From Pedobacter schmidteae (GTDB taxonomy: Bacteria > Bacteroidota > Bacteroidia > Sphingobacteriales > Sphingobacteriaceae), in the NCBI GenBank assembly GCA_945906015.1, contig CAMDQV010000106.1, forward strand, positions 1 through 7,096: a stretch of DNA of 7,096 bases, written 5' to 3'. Position 1 is the first letter of the stretch, and each line of letters opens with the position of its first letter. The position numbers and the translations under genes were made by a program. The notes beneath the pieces were generated by a model, which was given only the letters and a program-made list of their open reading frames with translations, had not been told where the DNA came from and did no database searches. This document shows, piece by piece, positions 1 to 6,630 of the stretch.

Positions 1-921
1 ATCATTGGCTCCTATTTTTACAACTATTATCAGTATAACCCTAATTTTGAAGGTTATTTCAGTACCATTTGGGATCAAAGTAGCAAAAGAACAGCTGCAG
101 AATTTGTACTTTATCAAAGTTTAGTACATATGGTCCAGTTTCCTTTTGAACATATTGGACACTTATTCCCGGCAAGCCTGCTAATTTTATTTTGTTTCCA
201 TAAAAATTTTATAAACGGAGTAAAACAAAATCCTTTTTTAACCTTTATTTCTATAGTTTTCTTAGCCAATATTTGGGTTTACTGGCTATCCCCAATAACA
301 AGGCCACGGTATTTGATGATGCTGTACCCACTATTATTCATTTTATGGAGCCATGCCTATTATACCTACCGAGAACAACTTCCCGTTATCACTAAAATAG
401 TTGATCGAATCTTGCTAATTCTTGCTCTGGCCGTTTGTTTAGGTATACCCGCTGCATACTTTTTTGAGCTCCAGAGCTTTGTAAACTATCTGAATATCAA
501 GATTGTTTTTCTGTTATTGATCAGTATTGGGATTACTTTTATGATCTGGCGACTCAAAACAAGCAAGCTCATCCCATTTATTACATTGCTATTAGTAGTG
601 AGATTGGCTTTTAGCTGGTTTATAATTCCCTACAGACTAGAACACATGGAGGATAATTATTTCCGTGAAGCTGCCGTAGAAATGGGTGCGATTACCAAGG
701 GCCAAGTACTTTATTTTTATCAATATCATCCTGCTGAGGCTGATATCCCCTTTCATGATAGATTAATTTTTTACCTGCAAAAAACACGGATGAAACAGGT
801 GAAATTTACCGAAGACGATGCCAAGCCAGGTTATTATTTTACCTTTGATCGGGATTTAAAAAATCGGAATGCACTCGTGATAAAATCGTATAAAAACCTC
901 AAACTGTTCCAAATAAAATGA
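1..921 (+). CDS. GT39/ArnT-like membrane glycosyltransferase, C-terminal part (5' end outside window)
   Basis: The reading frame is open from base 1 to the TGA at 919-921 and gives 306 residues. The Met codon at 130 is internal, because the residues before it look like ordinary coding sequence of the same protein. About six hydrophobic segments are visible (window residues roughly 52-66, 78-97, 103-121, 135-155, 165-183 and 190-209), followed by a soluble tail of about 95 residues. The PRYLMMLYPLL stretch (102-112) resembles the 'RYllpllP' block of GT39/ArnT-like enzymes. These enzymes take sugar from a polyprenyl-phosphate donor on the outer face of the inner membrane. The catalytic acidic residues of the first periplasmic loop would lie upstream of the window, so activity cannot be judged. 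The stop overlaps the start of the next gene (ATGA), which suggests an operon with translational coupling. The family call is fairly secure; acceptor and sugar are unknown. Confidence 0.75.
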   Translation: MIGSYFYNYYQYNPNFEGYFSTIWDQSSKRTAAEFVLYQSLVHMVQFPFEHIGHLFPASLLILFCFHKNFINGVKQNPFLTFISIVFLANIWVYWLSPITRPRYLMMLYPLLFILWSHAYYTYREQLPVITKIVDRILLILALAVCLGIPAAYFFELQSFVNYLNIKIVFLLLISIGITFMIWRLKTSKLIPFITLLLVVRLAFSWFIIPYRLEHMEDNYFREAAVEMGAITKGQVLYFYQYHPAEADIPFHDRLIFYLQKTRMKQVKFTEDDAKPGYYFTFDRDLKNRNALVIKSYKNLKLFQIK

Positions 922-1874
922 GAGAACTTTCTGTTGTGATTACCGTTCTCAATGAACGAGATAATATTACCCCGCTTATTGGAGCTATACATGATGCACT
1001 GAAAGACCTAGATTATGAAGTAATCTTTGTGGATGATGGTTCTGATGATGGCACCCAAAAACAAATTCGCGACCAGGCTAATGACCGCATCACGCTGGTA
1101 GAATTACGAAAAAATTATGGACAAAGTACGGCTATGACAGCGGGTATTGACCACGCCACAGGTACCTATATTGCCCTAATTGATGGTGATCTGCAAAATG
1201 ATCCTTCAGATATCCCCCTCATGCTTCAAAAGATGAAAGATGAAGACTGGGATGTGGTGGCAGGAAACCGTGCTAAGCGTCAAGATGGCATGTTCTTAAG
1301 AAAAATTCCTTCAAAAATAGCTAATGCCATAATCAGAAGAATGACGGGTGTTTATATCAAAGATTATGGTTGCACGCTCAAGGTGTTTAAACGTGAGATT
1401 GCCGAAGATCTCGGTATTTATGGTGAGCTACATCGCTTTATCCCTGTACTTGCTAAACTTCAAGGAGCCAGCATTACACAGGTTGATGTAAAACATCATG
1501 CACGAATTCATGGAAGCTCTAAATATGGCCTAAACCGAACCTTCAAAGTTATGGCCGACCTGATTACCATGGTTTTTTTCAGGAAATATATACAGAAGCC
1601 AATGCATTTGTTTGGAAGCCTTGGCTTTATTTCATTTGGACTTGGAATTTTGATCAATACCTATTTACTTATCCTCAAATTAATGGGACAAGATATCTGG
1701 GGCAAACCGATCCTGATTCTAGGTCTCATATTTTTATTGGGAGGGATACAATTGATCACCTTTGGAATTTTAGCTGAAATTAATGTACGCACCTACTTTG
1801 AAGGCACAAACAGAAAAACTTACCAGGTAAGAAGAATTTTTAATGGAAAAAAAGAAGATCTGGAACATCGTTAA
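918..1874 (+). CDS. GT2 polyprenyl-phosphate sugar synthase (ArnC/GtrB/DPM1-like)
   Basis: This 318-residue protein is a GT-A glycosyltransferase expected to move a sugar from a nucleotide donor to polyprenyl (undecaprenyl) phosphate at the cytoplasmic face of the inner membrane. Visible motifs are the N-terminal strand SVVITVLNE (5-13), VDDGSDDGT (38-46), LRKNYGQS (63-70), the metal-binding DGDLQNDP (89-96), DYGC (149-152), and HHARIHGSSKYG (193-204), the lipid/phosphate-side block of this subfamily. Two C-terminal membrane segments follow, at about 230-254 and 265-288. Length and two-helix tail match ArnC, GtrB and bacterial dolichyl-phosphate-mannose-synthase-like proteins. The start is fixed by the ATGA overlap with the upstream gene and by the first beta strand beginning at residue 5. 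There is no Shine-Dalgarno, as is usual in Bacteroidota. The sugar cannot be read from the sequence. Its neighbours suggest that it makes the donor for the upstream GT39 enzyme. Confidence 0.9.
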   Translation: MRELSVVITVLNERDNITPLIGAIHDALKDLDYEVIFVDDGSDDGTQKQIRDQANDRITLVELRKNYGQSTAMTAGIDHATGTYIALIDGDLQNDPSDIPLMLQKMKDEDWDVVAGNRAKRQDGMFLRKIPSKIANAIIRRMTGVYIKDYGCTLKVFKREIAEDLGIYGELHRFIPVLAKLQGASITQVDVKHHARIHGSSKYGLNRTFKVMADLITMVFFRKYIQKPMHLFGSLGFISFGLGILINTYLLILKLMGQDIWGKPILILGLIFLLGGIQLITFGILAEINVRTYFEGTNRKTYQVRRIFNGKKEDLEHR

Positions 1875-2742
1875 ACTGCTGTTAAAAATTTCAATAACAG
1901 GATTATCCTTATATCTGGTTTCAAAAAAGGTCGAGTTTAATGATCTTAAAGATGCCTTTAGTAAGTCTAATCCGCTATTCTTGTTTTTAGCTTTTATAGC
2001 TTTCGTAATTTCGCAGCTAATTTCATCTTCCCGATTGAATACCTTTTTTAAAGGGATGGGTTTAAAAATTTCGGAGTTGTTTAATTTCAAGATCTACCTT
2101 TTGGGAATGTTCTATAATCTTTTTTTGCCAGGAGGCATAGGAGGAGATGGCTATAAAATATTTATGCTGCGTAAAAAATTCAAGATTAAAGGACGCAGAT
2201 TATTCCAAGCTATCTTTTTTGACCGGCTGAGTGGATTATGGGCATTAGGCCTGATTATTTCGGCACTAGTTATTTTCATTCCCCACCTTGGAATTCCAAA
2301 TTGGGTTCCGGTTTTGGTGGTTATGATTGGTACAATAGCCTATTATACGGTAATGAGAAAGTTTTTTAAAGATTACAGTCATAATTTCATTCTAACCCAT
2401 ATCAAGGCATTATTGGTTCAATCGATGCAACTAGTTTCGGTTATTCTTATACTTTTTGCATTAAACTTTGATGGTAAATTCTCGCCTTATCTCTTCATGT
2501 TTCTGGTATCATCACTAGTAGCGATATTCCCATTTACCGTTGGCGGTTTAGGCGCAAGAGAGCTGATATTTGTATATGGTGCTCAGTATTTTGAGTTGGA
2601 CCAACATTTGGCCGTGATTATCAGCCTTTTATTCTACTGCATATCTGCCCTATTATCATTCAGTGGCATTTACTTTGTTTTTAACCCAAAAGAAATCGGT
2701 GTGAATAAGTTAGACCTGAAGCAGGATCTTGAGACTGAATAA
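1843..2742 (+). CDS. Flippase-like integral membrane protein (LPG synthase TM region / UPF0104 family)
   Basis: This 299-residue polytopic protein has about seven or eight membrane segments (roughly 9-27, 45-63, 84-98, 132-147, 153-171, 188-206, 215-233 and 255-280). It carries the family signatures N92-x-F-L-P-G-G-I-G-G-D102, DRLSGL (127-132) and PFTVGGLGARE (230-240), typical of the 'lysylphosphatidylglycerol synthase transmembrane region' family, often labelled flippase-like. It lacks the C-terminal aminoacyl-transferase domain of MprF, so it is the stand-alone membrane module and not a lysyl-PG synthase. Members often sit beside glycosyltransferases. A lipid or lipid-linked-sugar translocation role is inferred, not shown. 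The ATG lies inside the GT2 gene (32-base overlap), with a weak purine run AAGAAG about ten bases upstream. The next in-frame Met is at residue 72, after two membrane segments, so this start is preferred. A charged tail follows the last helix. Confidence 0.85.
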   Translation: MEKKKIWNIVKLLLKISITGLSLYLVSKKVEFNDLKDAFSKSNPLFLFLAFIAFVISQLISSSRLNTFFKGMGLKISELFNFKIYLLGMFYNLFLPGGIGGDGYKIFMLRKKFKIKGRRLFQAIFFDRLSGLWALGLIISALVIFIPHLGIPNWVPVLVVMIGTIAYYTVMRKFFKDYSHNFILTHIKALLVQSMQLVSVILILFALNFDGKFSPYLFMFLVSSLVAIFPFTVGGLGARELIFVYGAQYFELDQHLAVIISLLFYCISALLSFSGIYFVFNPKEIGVNKLDLKQDLETE

Positions 2743-2805
2743 AACATTAATGCTTGAATGATCCAGTACCTAAGATAATTTACCCTTGTACTATCCAATT
2801 GAAAT

Positions 2806-2819
2806 ATCACTATTGTGAT
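2806..2819. promoter_or_regulatory. Short palindrome ATCAC-TATT-GTGAT, possible operator
   Basis: This is a perfect 5-base dyad with a 4-base spacer, ending 15 bases before the TTG of the candidate promoter at 2835-2862. The half-sites are of the size bound by a dimeric helix-turn-helix regulator. There is no T-tract after it, so a terminator role is unlikely. A 14-base dyad can occur by chance in AT-rich DNA, so this is only a candidate. Confidence 0.2.
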
Positions 2820-2834
2820 CATGAAAAATTAAAG

Positions 2835-2862
2835 TTGTGTTAACATTGAATGTGTAACTTTA
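2835..2862 (+). promoter_or_regulatory. Candidate Bacteroidota-type promoter (TTG-N17-TAACTTTA)
   Basis: TTG at 2835-2837 is followed after 17 bases by TAACTTTA at 2855-2862. This matches the Bacteroidota -33/-7 layout (TTG or TTTG, about 17-23 bases, TAnnTTTG) except for the last -7 base. Transcription would begin near 2868 and leave a leader of roughly 110 bases before the ATG at 2977. That leader would contain the alternative hairpin arms at 2883-2933. Confidence 0.35.
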
Positions 2863-2882
2863 GTTCAGCCTTGAGCAAATAC

Positions 2883-2933
2883 ATTTCTGCAATTTAATTT
2901 CTGATTTTATTGGTAATGATAGCAGCAGAAATT
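2883..2933 (+). repeat. Competing inverted repeats in the leader (two 5' arms, one 3' arm)
   Basis: ATTTCTGC at 2883-2890 and AATTTCTG at 2896-2903 can each pair perfectly over 8 bases with the single 3' segment GCAGAAATT at 2925-2933 (bases 2925-2932 and 2926-2933 respectively). The two stems therefore exclude each other. The loops are 34 and 22 bases. The region lies within the putative transcribed leader if the promoter at 2835-2862 is used. It is not a recognised riboswitch class. Confidence 0.3.
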
Positions 2934-2939
2934 GGTCGG

Positions 2940-2947
2940 TATTTTTG
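2940..2947 (+). promoter_or_regulatory. Candidate -7 element TATTTTTG
   Basis: This is an exact match to TAnnTTTG, 29 bases before the ATG at 2977. It would give a short leader of about 20 bases. The only nearby upstream TTG (2910-2912) is 27 bases away, longer than the usual spacer, so the -33 partner is poor. It is an alternative to the upstream candidate at 2835-2862. Confidence 0.3.
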
Positions 2948-2976
2948 AATATATCCTAATTATTTAAACAAAAGCA

Positions 2977-5628
2977 ATGAAGTCTGTACTCACATCAATT
3001 TTTGAAAACCTATCAAAGCTTAGTCTGAAATCATTAAAAATGATTGATCCAAGCAAGAGAAATTTTGCCATCGCCATTATTTTTATTACGCTAACCAGTT
3101 TAGCCGGTTGCGGAATAAATAAAAAGAATTGGACTATGAATACCTTATTTGAAAAGGTAAAAGACCAATTTAAAAATAGTTCAATTGTTGGGCTGCAGGA
3201 AGATAATACCCGGATTGTTGTCACTGCTCAACTAATTGATCCTGCAGGTGAAACTATACATTTTGCCGGCAGACCGGTAGATTTAGCCCTGAATAATTCA
3301 GGCAGCCTTCTAGCTGTTAAAAACAATACTTCTATTGTATTTATGAGCGCAGAAAACTACAAGGTAATACAAACACTGAAATTGCCCTCAGGAGGCCATA
3401 CCTTTACCGGAATTACCTGGAGTTTAGACGATCAAAAAGTTTGGACCACGGATACCAAAGGATATTTACGGGCCGCACGTTTAGCCAATGGCTCATTTAT
3501 CTGGGATGATACTATTTTACTACCGGGTGTGGATGCAAATGACAAAAGTGGTTCCTATCCTGGCGGCTTAACAATAGATCATGAAAAGGGCATTGCATAT
3601 GTAGCCTTAAGCCGTAATAATACACTCGGCATCGTTAATCTTAAAACCAAGCAGCTTGAATCTCAGATAGAGGTTGGAATTGCTCCATACACGGTACTGA
3701 TACAAAACAACTATGCCTATGTTTCCAATTGGGGAGGCCGTAAGCCACTATCCGCTGATAAAACCGGGCCTTCTGGTGGATCAAATGTTGTAATAGATCC
3801 CAAAACAGGAATTGCATCATCAGGGACAATCTCTGTGATTGATCTGAAAAGCAAAAAGGTTATCAAAGAGATCGATGTCCATTTACATCCCAGCGGCATG
3901 ATTTCTTCGCCTGATAAGACCCAAATTTATGTAGCCAATTCCAATAGTGATTTGATATCGGTTATTGATACCAGAACCAATACCTTGATCAAAGATTTGA
4001 GTTCAAAACCGATGTCTGAGCTACCCTTTGGAAGCGCACCTAACTCGCTTACTATAAGTCGGGATGGTAAAACACTATTTGTGGCCAATGGGGGTAATAA
4101 TCACCTCGCGGTAATTGACCTGATTAGCGGTAAGGTTAAAGGGCTTATCCCTACCGGATGGTATCCCGGTTCAGTAATATTATCAGCTGATGGCACTAAA
4201 CTCATTGTGGCTAATATTAAAGGTGATGGCCGCCCTCAGGCAGGCTTACGAGACAAAGGCATTAACTCGCATGATTATTCGGGTTCAGTTTCCTTTATTC
4301 CGGTACCTAATTCTGAAAATCTAAGAGATTATACCATTCGTGCAGCTACCTCTATGCGCTTGCCAAAAATTACACAAGCTTTGAAACTGGAGCGTGTAAA
4401 CGAAAGAATTGTTCCTGTTCCAACTAGGCCAGGCGAAAAATCAGTATTCAAACATGTACTGTACATCATTAAAGAAAATCGAACATATGATCAGGTATTC
4501 GGAGATCTTAGTCAGGGTAAAGGTGATAGTTCATTAACTCAATTTGGCCGAAAGGTAACTCCTAACCATCATGCACTTGCAGAGAATTTTGTACTGCTAG
4601 ACAATACCTATTGCAATGGGGTATTGAGCGCCGATGGGCATCAATGGGCCAATGAGGGATATGTTACAGATTATATTGAAAAAAGCTTTGGTGGCTTTGT
4701 TCGAAGTTATCCGTACGAAGGCGATGATGCCTTAGCATTTGCTTCTTCTGGTTTTATATGGGATAAAGTTTTAGATGCCGGACTTACCTTTCGAAATTAT
4801 GGGGAATTTGTAACGGCTAAGGTTGAGCCAGCCAATGCCAGCTGGACTCAACTATATTCTGACTATAAAAATGGGACAAGGAATGTTAAAATCAAAGCAA
4901 CCAGTAAATTACATACCCTTGAACCCTATCTCTGCCCTACTTTTGTTGGTTTTCCAAGCTCCATTCCGGATGTATACCGTGCCGGAGAATTTTTGAAGGA
5001 ATTCCGCGGGTATGAAAAAACGCATTCCCTACCCAATTTCATGATCATGCTTTTGCCCAATGATCATACCACAGGAACAAAAGAAAATTACCCAACTCCC
5101 CGAGCTCAGGTGGCCGATAATGATCTAGCATTAGGACAAATTGTGGAAGCGGTAAGTAAAAGTGAATTCTGGAAAGAAACTGCCATTTTTGTTATTGAGG
5201 ACGATCCTCAGGCGGGCTTAGACCATGTAGATGGCCGCCGAACGGTAGCGCTTTGCATCAGTCCATACACTAAAAGAGGAGCAGTAATAAGCACTCATTA
5301 TAACCAAAATAGTATTCTGCGAACCATTGAACTAATTTTGGGCCTATCACCCATGAGCCAATTCGACCTATTCGCTAATCCTATGACCGATTGCTTTACA
5401 AGTAAACCTGATTTTAGTCCCTATACCGCATTAGCTAACCAGATTCCACTTGATGAGATGAATCCTAAACTGTCAGCTTTATCAGGAAAAAAGAAATTTT
5501 GGGCAAAAAAATCAATGGAAATGGAGCTAAGTGAGCTTGATCAGGCAAATGAAGATACCTTAAACCTTATTCTATGGTATTCGGTAAAAGGATATAATAC
5601 ACCTTACCCTAAAATTGCAAGAAAATAA
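2977..5628 (+). CDS. Lipoprotein: YncE/YVTN beta-propeller fused to alkaline-phosphatase-like phosphoesterase
   Basis: This 883-residue protein has a lipoprotein signal: KR at 27-28, a hydrophobic core from about 30, and lipobox LAGC with the lipidated Cys at 45. Residues about 65-440 form YVTN/YncE propeller repeats, with recurring blade ends YVSN (248-251), YVAN (318-321), FVAN (368-371) and IVAN (410-413), and 'sVID' strands. Residues about 490-800 are a phosphoesterase of the PF04185/AcpA branch of the alkaline-phosphatase superfamily. It has ENRTYD (500-505, with E500/N501 as likely metal ligands), SADGHQW (551-557, S551 a possible nucleophile), PNDHTTG (694-700), EDDPQ (741-745) and DHVDGRR (749-755). 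Length and order match proteins annotated as bifunctional YncE/alkaline phosphatase family. The Cys is followed by GINKKN with no acidic export signal, so a periplasm-facing anchor is more likely than surface display. The substrate is unknown. A shorter start at 3040 would give a more typical signal peptide. Confidence 0.85.
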   Translation: MKSVLTSIFENLSKLSLKSLKMIDPSKRNFAIAIIFITLTSLAGCGINKKNWTMNTLFEKVKDQFKNSSIVGLQEDNTRIVVTAQLIDPAGETIHFAGRPVDLALNNSGSLLAVKNNTSIVFMSAENYKVIQTLKLPSGGHTFTGITWSLDDQKVWTTDTKGYLRAARLANGSFIWDDTILLPGVDANDKSGSYPGGLTIDHEKGIAYVALSRNNTLGIVNLKTKQLESQIEVGIAPYTVLIQNNYAYVSNWGGRKPLSADKTGPSGGSNVVIDPKTGIASSGTISVIDLKSKKVIKEIDVHLHPSGMISSPDKTQIYVANSNSDLISVIDTRTNTLIKDLSSKPMSELPFGSAPNSLTISRDGKTLFVANGGNNHLAVIDLISGKVKGLIPTGWYPGSVILSADGTKLIVANIKGDGRPQAGLRDKGINSHDYSGSVSFIPVPNSENLRDYTIRAATSMRLPKITQALKLERVNERIVPVPTRPGEKSVFKHVLYIIKENRTYDQVFGDLSQGKGDSSLTQFGRKVTPNHHALAENFVLLDNTYCNGVLSADGHQWANEGYVTDYIEKSFGGFVRSYPYEGDDALAFASSGFIWDKVLDAGLTFRNYGEFVTAKVEPANASWTQLYSDYKNGTRNVKIKATSKLHTLEPYLCPTFVGFPSSIPDVYRAGEFLKEFRGYEKTHSLPNFMIMLLPNDHTTGTKENYPTPRAQVADNDLALGQIVEAVSKSEFWKETAIFVIEDDPQAGLDHVDGRRTVALCISPYTKRGAVISTHYNQNSILRTIELILGLSPMSQFDLFANPMTDCFTSKPDFSPYTALANQIPLDEMNPKLSALSGKKKFWAKKSMEMELSELDQANEDTLNLILWYSVKGYNTPYPKIARK
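3040..3111 (+). other. Lipoprotein signal peptide and lipobox; alternative start at ATG 3040
   Basis: From the in-frame ATG at 3040 (Met22 of the long form) the peptide has a 7-residue n-region ending in KR, a hydrophobic core, and LAGC, with the Cys encoded at 3109-3111. That is a textbook type II signal of 24 residues. The upstream ATG at 2977 adds 21 residues of amphipathic character (MKSVLTSIFENLSKLSLKSLK), giving an unusually long n-region. Neither start has a Shine-Dalgarno sequence. Lipidation is well supported with either start; which start is used is unsettled. Confidence 0.6.
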
Positions 5629-5645
5629 TTTTGTTTGAAAAATTA
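5626..5645. terminator. Weak AT-only hairpin between convergent genes
   Basis: TAATTTT (5626-5632) and AAAATTA (5639-5645) form a 7-pair stem with a 6-base loop. It starts at the stop codon of the propeller-phosphatase gene, inside the gap of 28 bases before the convergent epimerase stop. On the minus strand the stem is followed by a TTTT run, so it could serve the epimerase transcript. An all-AT stem is a poor intrinsic terminator and may be chance. Confidence 0.2.
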
Positions 5646-5656
5646 AAATGCACTAA

Positions 5657-6622
5657 TTATTCAGATACAGGGTTTTGATTTTTGTACCATTCATAAAATT
5701 TAAGCAAGCCAGTTTCAAGTTTAGTTTCAGGGTGGTAGTTTAATAATTTCTGAGCTTTACTAATATCTGCATACGTTTGGGGCACATCTCCAGCTTGCTC
5801 CGGCTGACGGTCAATAATGGCCTTCTTTCCGCAGATATTCTCTATTGCCAAAATTAGCTCGCTTAATGTAACCGCTTGGTGGTTTCCAAGGTTAATGATT
5901 TCAAAATCAGACTTATCATAATCTATTGCTGAAATAATACCTTGAACAGTGTCATCTACAAAAGTATAGTCTCTGCTGGTTGAACCATCACCAAAAACAG
6001 GGATTGCCTGCCCTTTAGAAATAGAACTGAAAAATTTATGAATAGCCAAGTCAGGCCGCTGTGCTGGTCCATAAACTGTAAAAAAACGAAGTGCTAAAAA
6101 ACGGATCCCATATAAATGATGGTAAACATGGCCCAGCATCTCGCAAGATAACTTAGTTGATGCATAAGGACTAATCGGCATCAGTTTTTCTTCTTCATTC
6201 CAGGGCACATTCTGATTAATTCCATAAACACTGCTTGATGATGCAAATACAAACTGTTTGATATTTCTTTGGCGAGCCAATTCCAACAGGTTTTGGGTAC
6301 CAGATACATTCACATCCTGAAAAACAATAGGATTTTTAATACTTGGTCTTACCCCTGCTTTTGCGGCAAGATGAACGATCACATCAATTTCTGACAAGGC
6401 TAAAAGATCATTCATATTCCGGACATCACCTTCAATAAAGCTGAAGTTTGAATTGGAAATGAAGGCCGACATATTTTTTTCTTTCTGCTCCCGGCTATAA
6501 AAATCATCGAAATTATCTAGGCCAATGACCTGAACATCGTCACTTTGCAACAAACTGTTAATCAGGTTACTTCCAATAAACCCAGCTGCACCTGTTATCA
6601 GAATTCGCTTTTTAGTATTCAT
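5657..6622 (-). CDS. NAD-dependent nucleotide-sugar epimerase (UDP-glucuronate 4-epimerase-like, extended SDR)
   Basis: This 321-residue cytoplasmic extended SDR has a Rossmann motif TGAAGFIG (10-17, glycines 11/14/17), D36 at the end of the second strand for NAD ribose, and HLAAKAGVRPS (84-94). It also has the catalytic set SSSS at 128-131 with Y153 and K157 (PYASTK), then RFFTVYGPAQRPD (179-191) and GDGSTSRDYTFVDD (211-224). The AGVRPS and RFFTVYGP-x-x-RPD blocks resemble UDP-glucuronate 4-epimerases (UDP-GlcA to UDP-GalA) more than GalE. Related UDP-GlcNAc/GalNAc epimerases or 4,6-dehydratases cannot be excluded, so no symbol is given. Length is normal and all catalytic residues are present. 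The ATG is followed almost directly by the first strand, so the start is secure. It is convergent with the upstream lipoprotein gene, 28 bases apart, and probably provides an activated sugar for surface polysaccharide or lipid-linked glycans. Confidence 0.85.
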   Translation of the reverse strand: MNTKKRILITGAAGFIGSNLINSLLQSDDVQVIGLDNFDDFYSREQKEKNMSAFISNSNFSFIEGDVRNMNDLLALSEIDVIVHLAAKAGVRPSIKNPIVFQDVNVSGTQNLLELARQRNIKQFVFASSSSVYGINQNVPWNEEEKLMPISPYASTKLSCEMLGHVYHHLYGIRFLALRFFTVYGPAQRPDLAIHKFFSSISKGQAIPVFGDGSTSRDYTFVDDTVQGIISAIDYDKSDFEIINLGNHQAVTLSELILAIENICGKKAIIDRQPEQAGDVPQTYADISKAQKLLNYHPETKLETGLLKFYEWYKNQNPVSE

Positions 6623-6630
6623 ATCTGCTT

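Larger units (their letters stand above)
2743..2976 (+). other. Non-coding intergenic and leader region before the propeller-phosphatase gene
   Basis: This AT-rich gap of 234 bases has no convincing small gene; the short ATG-initiated frames I checked close quickly. No classical GC-rich hairpin plus T-tract follows the membrane operon. The inverted repeat AGTAC/GTACT at 2765-2769 and 2788-2792 is too weak to call a terminator. The gap does hold a palindrome (2806-2819), two candidate promoters (2835-2862 and 2940-2947), and alternative inverted repeats (2883-2933), listed separately. Confidence 0.6.

Noticed and set aside
130..921. Separate 263-residue protein starting at ATG 130
   Set aside because: The frame is open to base 1 and the preceding residues fit the same membrane glycosyltransferase, so this is an internal Met of a gene truncated by the window edge.
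1770..2090. Minus-strand frame of 106 codons
   Set aside because: It lies antisense to the GT2/flippase-like junction, both of which have strong family motifs; its own translation shows no recognisable features.
1843..2742. MprF-type lysylphosphatidylglycerol synthase
   Set aside because: The catalytic aminoacyl-transferase domain is absent; only the membrane module is encoded, so lipid lysylation is not supported.
2765..2792. AGTAC/GTACT inverted repeat after the membrane operon as a terminator
   Set aside because: It has only five pairs, an 18-base loop and no T-tract.
2964..3224. Minus-strand frame of 86 codons over the start of the lipoprotein gene
   Set aside because: It is antisense to the signal peptide and propeller start, with no family resemblance.
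3641..3899. Two overlapping minus-strand frames (62 and 60 codons)
   Set aside because: Both are shadows of the beta-propeller coding sequence in other frames.
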